From the NCBI GenBank assembly GCA_017559615.1, contig JAFYRB010000056.1, positions 1 through 9,936 of the forward strand: 9,936 nt of DNA, given 5' to 3'. The position numbers and the translations under genes were made by a program. Shown here piece after piece: positions 6,265-9,936 of the stretch (its first letter is position 1; every line of letters starts with the position of its first letter). Under the pieces are notes generated by a model that saw only the letters and a list, made by a program, of their open reading frames with translations, had not been told where the DNA came from and did not search any database. Source of the DNA: Alistipes sp. Lineage in GTDB: Bacteria; Bacteroidota; Bacteroidia; Bacteroidales; Rikenellaceae.

Positions 6265-8031
6265 ATGAAAAAGTTTGCCTCGATGTTTGTTGTAGCCATT
6301 ATGGCTATGTCGTGCCACAGCGAGGTGAACAACACTACGAACCCCTCCCCCACAAATAGCAACGAGGTTTGCTTCGCAATGCCTCTCGATGCCACCCGTA
6401 CGATGATTGGCGAGGGTGGCGAGACACGCTGGGCTCCAGGTGATGAGTTGGCAGTATGGGCAAAGGATGCCGAGGGTAATTACACACTCTCGAATGCGCC
6501 GTTTATGCTCCGTTACTTCTCACCAGAGTGGGATAAGGCATACTTCGCAGGTAATGTTGCGGCGATGGCCGAGGGTGACTACACCTACTACATCAGTTAT
6601 CCACGTCCAACATCTGTTGAGGGTACTATGGCAACATATCGTGTAGCTGCGGAGCAGTCGGGAGCCTACGATGGTAAGTATGACATTATGGTTGCCGAGC
6701 CTGTCGTGGCGGAATCACTCACAACAGGCAAGCGTACGGAGCTAAATACCATTATGCGCCACCAGATGCACGCCATCAAGATTACCATTCCTGAGGGACG
6801 TAACCTCTATGGCAATCGCTTTGAGTATCTCGAGATTACCTTCCCAACAGATGTTGTCGGCGATGTGACTGTAGATGTGACAAATCCAGAGGCAGAGCCT
6901 GTGTATAGCAATACCTCGAATGTCATTAGAGTTGAGAGTGCCGATGGCTTCGATGCTGGCGATGATATTTGGGTGTTTGTGCTACCTGGCACTATCGATG
7001 GCGATGTTAGCTATCGTGTTCGAGGTGGTCGTCGTCACTCCGAGGTGGCGTCGTATGCTCTAAACCGCACTATGGAGCGAGGTCACGTGACGCCTATTCG
7101 TATGATGATTCCTGTTATATATCCATACTATACGGCACTCCATTTCTCTGTTGACCAGAACAATCTTGGAGAGGAATTCAACTTCTTCGATATCTATGAT
7201 GCCGAGGGTAACCATATGGGTAAGTTTGAGCGCAACGCCTCGAACAAGTATACCGTAGACTACGAGGGTGAGTTCGATGCTGATATCTACGACAACTCTA
7301 ATTGGCGCATAGTCTTCGATTCGGATAACGCTGTGGTTGAGACTACTATTAATGTGGGTGATATGACCGACTATTCGGAGCATACTCGCTGGATGAATGT
7401 GCCATACCTCTTCGCGGAGGATTTCTCATCGCTTGCTACGTTCGATGCTGAATATACTGGAGGTCCATACACAAGTACTGATGGAGCAACGACAGGTGGT
7501 TATGACCTTTCGCAGTATGGTATCGCTTCAGGATGGAGTGGCGCACGCGCAGGTTGTGACACAGCGGGTACCGCAATCTTGGTAGCAGGCCGTGTGGATT
7601 GCGTTGTGCTGGGTGCTACACGTGCCTATGGACGTCTTGATTCGCCAGCAATGAGCGGTATCAAGGAGGGTAAGAGTGTTAAGGTTGTAGTTGCATTTGA
7701 CTATGGTGGTAGCCGTAGTGGTAGCTCGACATACTATCCTGTTGGCTGTGTAGGTTATACCACCGAGATGGGCCTCTTGTCTGGTTATGCTACGCAGTTT
7801 AGTAACAACGAGGCATTTGCGAATATTGAAGCCCCTGTAGCGGTGCCAAGTATCCCTACATCGGGCTCTGCAACAGGCCTAACGCAGTCGATGACATACA
7901 CAATTAACAATTGCACATCGTCGCACCGTATATCTTGGCACGTTGGCCATATGGGTTATAAGAACTTTAAGATTGACAATGGCTACGGCTGGATGTACGT
8001 AGATAATGTTAAGGTCCAGATTGTAAAGTAA
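6265..8031 (+). CDS. Fimbrillin-like lipoprotein with C-terminal jelly-roll-like domain
   Basis: A 588-residue predicted lipoprotein. Signal peptide II MKKFASMFVVAIMAMSC has lipidated Cys17. The frame is open up to a GTG at 6199 and includes an ATG at 6256, but the -7 box at 6215-6222 and the clean signal peptide favour 6265. Residues 33-282 resemble the Mfa1/FimA-like fimbrillin family: ATRT (43-46), W.PGDELAVWA (56-66), YTYYISYP (106-113), MRHQMHAIKI (164-173) and VFVLPG (237-242). A middle Ig-like stretch spans about 285-378. The C-terminal part (380-587) starts LFAEDFSS, continues with SGWSG, YGRLDSPAMSGI and VVVAFDYGG, and ends YVDNVKVQIVK, a layout typical of jelly-roll carbohydrate-binding-like domains. 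This suggests a pilus tip or accessory adhesin rather than a major pilin. It is the first gene of a probable operon. Family placement rests on motifs alone. Confidence 0.85.
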   Translation: MKKFASMFVVAIMAMSCHSEVNNTTNPSPTNSNEVCFAMPLDATRTMIGEGGETRWAPGDELAVWAKDAEGNYTLSNAPFMLRYFSPEWDKAYFAGNVAAMAEGDYTYYISYPRPTSVEGTMATYRVAAEQSGAYDGKYDIMVAEPVVAESLTTGKRTELNTIMRHQMHAIKITIPEGRNLYGNRFEYLEITFPTDVVGDVTVDVTNPEAEPVYSNTSNVIRVESADGFDAGDDIWVFVLPGTIDGDVSYRVRGGRRHSEVASYALNRTMERGHVTPIRMMIPVIYPYYTALHFSVDQNNLGEEFNFFDIYDAEGNHMGKFERNASNKYTVDYEGEFDADIYDNSNWRIVFDSDNAVVETTINVGDMTDYSEHTRWMNVPYLFAEDFSSLATFDAEYTGGPYTSTDGATTGGYDLSQYGIASGWSGARAGCDTAGTAILVAGRVDCVVLGATRAYGRLDSPAMSGIKEGKSVKVVVAFDYGGSRSGSSTYYPVGCVGYTTEMGLLSGYATQFSNNEAFANIEAPVAVPSIPTSGSATGLTQSMTYTINNCTSSHRISWHVGHMGYKNFKIDNGYGWMYVDNVKVQIVK

Positions 8032-8068
8032 ATAACGGGAATAAAATATTAACTAAAATTCTAAAATT

Positions 8069-8836
8069 ATGAGAAAGCTTTTCACATTAGCATCTCTCGT
8101 TGCGCTATCGATGGTGGCTTGCACCAACGAAAGCTCAAAGGGCGAGGCAAATGAGAAGGGGTACATTAACTTCAGCCTCAATATCTCAAACGAGGTTGAT
8201 GTGACACGTGCCAACATCGGCTGCACCACCCCAGCAGCTGAGGATTTCAATCTCACAATCGAAGGTGTAGGTAATGACTACCTCGGTGAGTTCGCTTCTA
8301 TTGCGGAGTTTAACGAGAATAACTACCTTCACTATGGCACTTACAAGGCGACAGTTTTTGCTGGTAATCTCTTGGATGAGGGTTACGACAAGGCAACTTT
8401 CGTAGGTAGCAAGGAGTTTGAAGTTGCGGCTCGTAAGGAGACTAACGTCGAGATTACTGCTACCATCGCTAATGCTTTGGTAAAGGTGGAGACTACCGAG
8501 GGCTTCGACAACTACTTCGTTGGTGGTCACACATTTGAGCTTACAACCGAGGCTGGTAATAAGTTCGATGTATCGGCACAGAGCGAGCCTTTGTTTATCG
8601 CACCTGCGTCGTTCACTGTTGCAGGTACTGCCATAAAGCAGGCTAATCAGTCGGGCGCGGAGGGTGCTACAATCGCACTTCCGGAGTATAAGATGGAGAG
8701 TGCCGTAGCACAGACACTCTACACCGTGAAGTTCGATGTTAAGGATGCTGGTCGCGCAACTCTCGAGATTACTCTCAACGAGGAGCTTGTGGAGTCTATC
8801 GACATCGAGCAGGAGTTAAATGATAATGCACAGTAA
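8069..8836 (+). CDS. DUF4493-type lipoprotein
   Basis: A 255-residue predicted lipoprotein with signal peptide II ending MVAC (Cys18). Residues about 31-245 follow the pattern of the DUF4493 family: GYINFSLNI (31-39), VTRA (45-48), FNLTIEG (60-66), HYGTYKATVFAG (88-99), a FVGSKEFEV strand (111-119), the strand pair VEITATIANALVKVET (127-142), and FIAPASF (176-182). It ends soon after that domain, so it is a single-domain protein. It starts 37 bases after the fimbrillin-like gene, with no promoter or terminator seen between, and is followed 13 bases later by a second DUF4493-type gene, so it sits in the middle of an operon. The molecular role of DUF4493 is not established; the setting points to a surface or fimbria-associated part. 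Confidence 0.85.
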   Translation: MRKLFTLASLVALSMVACTNESSKGEANEKGYINFSLNISNEVDVTRANIGCTTPAAEDFNLTIEGVGNDYLGEFASIAEFNENNYLHYGTYKATVFAGNLLDEGYDKATFVGSKEFEVAARKETNVEITATIANALVKVETTEGFDNYFVGGHTFELTTEAGNKFDVSAQSEPLFIAPASFTVAGTAIKQANQSGAEGATIALPEYKMESAVAQTLYTVKFDVKDAGRATLEITLNEELVESIDIEQELNDNAQ

Positions 8837-8849
8837 TAGTTTGTAAGAT

Positions 8850-9936
8850 ATGAAGCAGATTGTAAAGCTATTGAGCATCGCAGCCGCCGTAATCGTAACA
8901 CTCGGCGCTTGTAGCAAGGATAACCCACATTATGTTAATCCAAGCGATGATGTAACAAATAACGTTGGATACCTCGCTCTTGGCGGTATGGAGGCATCGG
9001 TTATGGAGGATACCGAGGTTATTGGCTCTGTAACACGTGCCGAGGGTTTGGATATCAACAACTTCGATGTTGTAGTTACATCGAAGGCTGGTGAGGTTAT
9101 GGCATCGTTCAAGTATGGCGAGCGCCCTACGGAGCCTATCGCTTTGGATAGTGGTGTCTACAAAATCACTATGATGTCGGAGTCGATGGTTGGCGCAGAG
9201 TGGGAGAAGCCTGTATATGGCGCAGAGCGCGAGGTGGTTATCACACGCAAGCAGACTACAACCGTAAACGATATCGTATGTAAGTTGCGTAATATCAAGG
9301 TTTCGGTGGGCTATGCCGTAGATATCAAGGAGCAGCTCGACCCAGAGTATACAACAATGACCGTAGCCCTTGGCGAGAGCTCATTGGTATACGATATCAA
9401 CGAGGTTCGTGGTGGTTACTTTGCTCCTATTGCCGAGGAGAACACCTTGACTCTTACCTTCAAGTGCCGTTATGTGGATGGTGATAGAGATATCATTATG
9501 ACTAACGAGATTTCGGGTGTTAAGGTAGCGCAGTGGCGTAAGATTAACGTTGTTGTGCAGCACGCTGCAGATGGTACTGCAAACATCGGTATCGTATGCG
9601 ACACTTGGACTTACGACGAGGAGGTTATCTTCGACACTACCGTTTCACTCTTCGAGGAGGTTTTGGTTGACGACACAGATATGCCTGTTATCAACTGGGA
9701 GGGCCACGACCTTGCAGAGGCTTTCGAGCTTACTGACGATATGTTCGACTCGGAGGGTAACTTCACAAAGAGCATCAACATCGACATCACTGCAAAGAGC
9801 GCTATTCAGTCTATCGTAGTTAAGGCCGAGTCGGATAACGATGAGTTCCTTGCTGCTTACGGCGACGTATTGCCTTTGGAGACAGATATCTGCGATGGTT
9901 CGGTATCAAATACCTTCCTTAAGCTTATGGGCTATC
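8850..9936 (+). CDS. Second DUF4493-type lipoprotein, 3' end outside window
   Basis: An open frame from the ATG at 8850 runs off the window end after 362 codons. Signal peptide II MKQIVKLLSIAAAVIVTLGAC has lipidated Cys21, followed by SKDN. Residues about 40-258 match the DUF4493 pattern seen in the preceding protein: GYLALG (40-45), VTRAEG (61-66), FDVVVTS (72-78), DSGVYKITM (100-108), PVYGAEREVVI (121-131), CKLRNIKVSV (144-153), GGYFAPI (188-194) and a closing DTWTYDEEV (251-259). From about 275 a second domain begins (PVINWEGHDLAEAFEL, then KSINIDITAKSAIQSIVV), which looks like an Ig-like strand-rich module and is incomplete here. The start is 13 bases after the previous stop, so cotranslation or cotranscription is likely. 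No Shine-Dalgarno is visible. Confidence 0.87.
   Translation, partial: MKQIVKLLSIAAAVIVTLGACSKDNPHYVNPSDDVTNNVGYLALGGMEASVMEDTEVIGSVTRAEGLDINNFDVVVTSKAGEVMASFKYGERPTEPIALDSGVYKITMMSESMVGAEWEKPVYGAEREVVITRKQTTTVNDIVCKLRNIKVSVGYAVDIKEQLDPEYTTMTVALGESSLVYDINEVRGGYFAPIAEENTLTLTFKCRYVDGDRDIIMTNEISGVKVAQWRKINVVVQHAADGTANIGIVCDTWTYDEEVIFDTTVSLFEEVLVDDTDMPVINWEGHDLAEAFELTDDMFDSEGNFTKSINIDITAKSAIQSIVVKAESDNDEFLAAYGDVLPLETDICDGSVSNTFLKLMGY

Noticed and set aside
1..9936. CRISPR arrays, insertion sequences, attachment sites, tRNA or rRNA genes, riboswitches
   Set aside because: No regularly spaced direct repeats, transposase-like frames with terminal repeats, or cloverleaf-like stretches were seen. Gaps between genes are short (13-178 bases) and are accounted for by promoters, leaders and terminators.

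Overview
The window looks like chromosomal DNA from a gut-type member of the Bacteroidota (order Bacteroidales; Rikenellaceae/Alistipes-like is my best guess, from style rather than from a marker gene). The reasons are the BACON-domain, fimbrillin-like and DUF4493-type lipoproteins, promoters with the Bacteroidota -7 box TAnnTTTG, the absence of Shine-Dalgarno sequences before the starts, and near-exclusive GAG use for glutamate in the surface-protein genes.

Layout. (1) 1-1739, minus strand: two housekeeping genes, engB (GTPase for large-subunit ribosome assembly) followed by prs (PRPP synthase). Each has its own -7 box, and prs ends in a rho-independent terminator at about 51-84. (2) 1740-1857: a divergent intergenic region with engB and lipoprotein promoters placed back to back. 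(3) 1858-6086, plus strand: two large lipoproteins, each a signal peptide II plus an N-terminal BACON domain plus repeated beta-sandwich modules. The first carries three copies of a module I cannot assign to a named family. The second carries four fibronectin-III-like modules and a separate C-terminal domain. A strong terminator lies between them and another follows the second. (4) 6142-9936, plus strand: a promoter, then a probable operon of three lipoproteins. These are a fimbrillin-like protein with a C-terminal jelly-roll-like domain and two DUF4493-type proteins, the last cut by the window end.

Taken together, everything from 1858 on encodes cell-envelope proteins, probably surface-exposed lipoproteins. 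The third to fifth fit an accessory or adhesin set of the type V (FimA/Mfa1-like) pilus kind. The two BACON proteins fit substrate or mucin binding, or simply modular surface display. No transporter (SusC/SusD), enzyme, regulator, mobile element, tRNA/rRNA or CRISPR is visible. I see no proven new system. The best candidates for novelty are the triple module at 1858-3702 and the fimbrillin/jelly-roll/DUF4493 operon.
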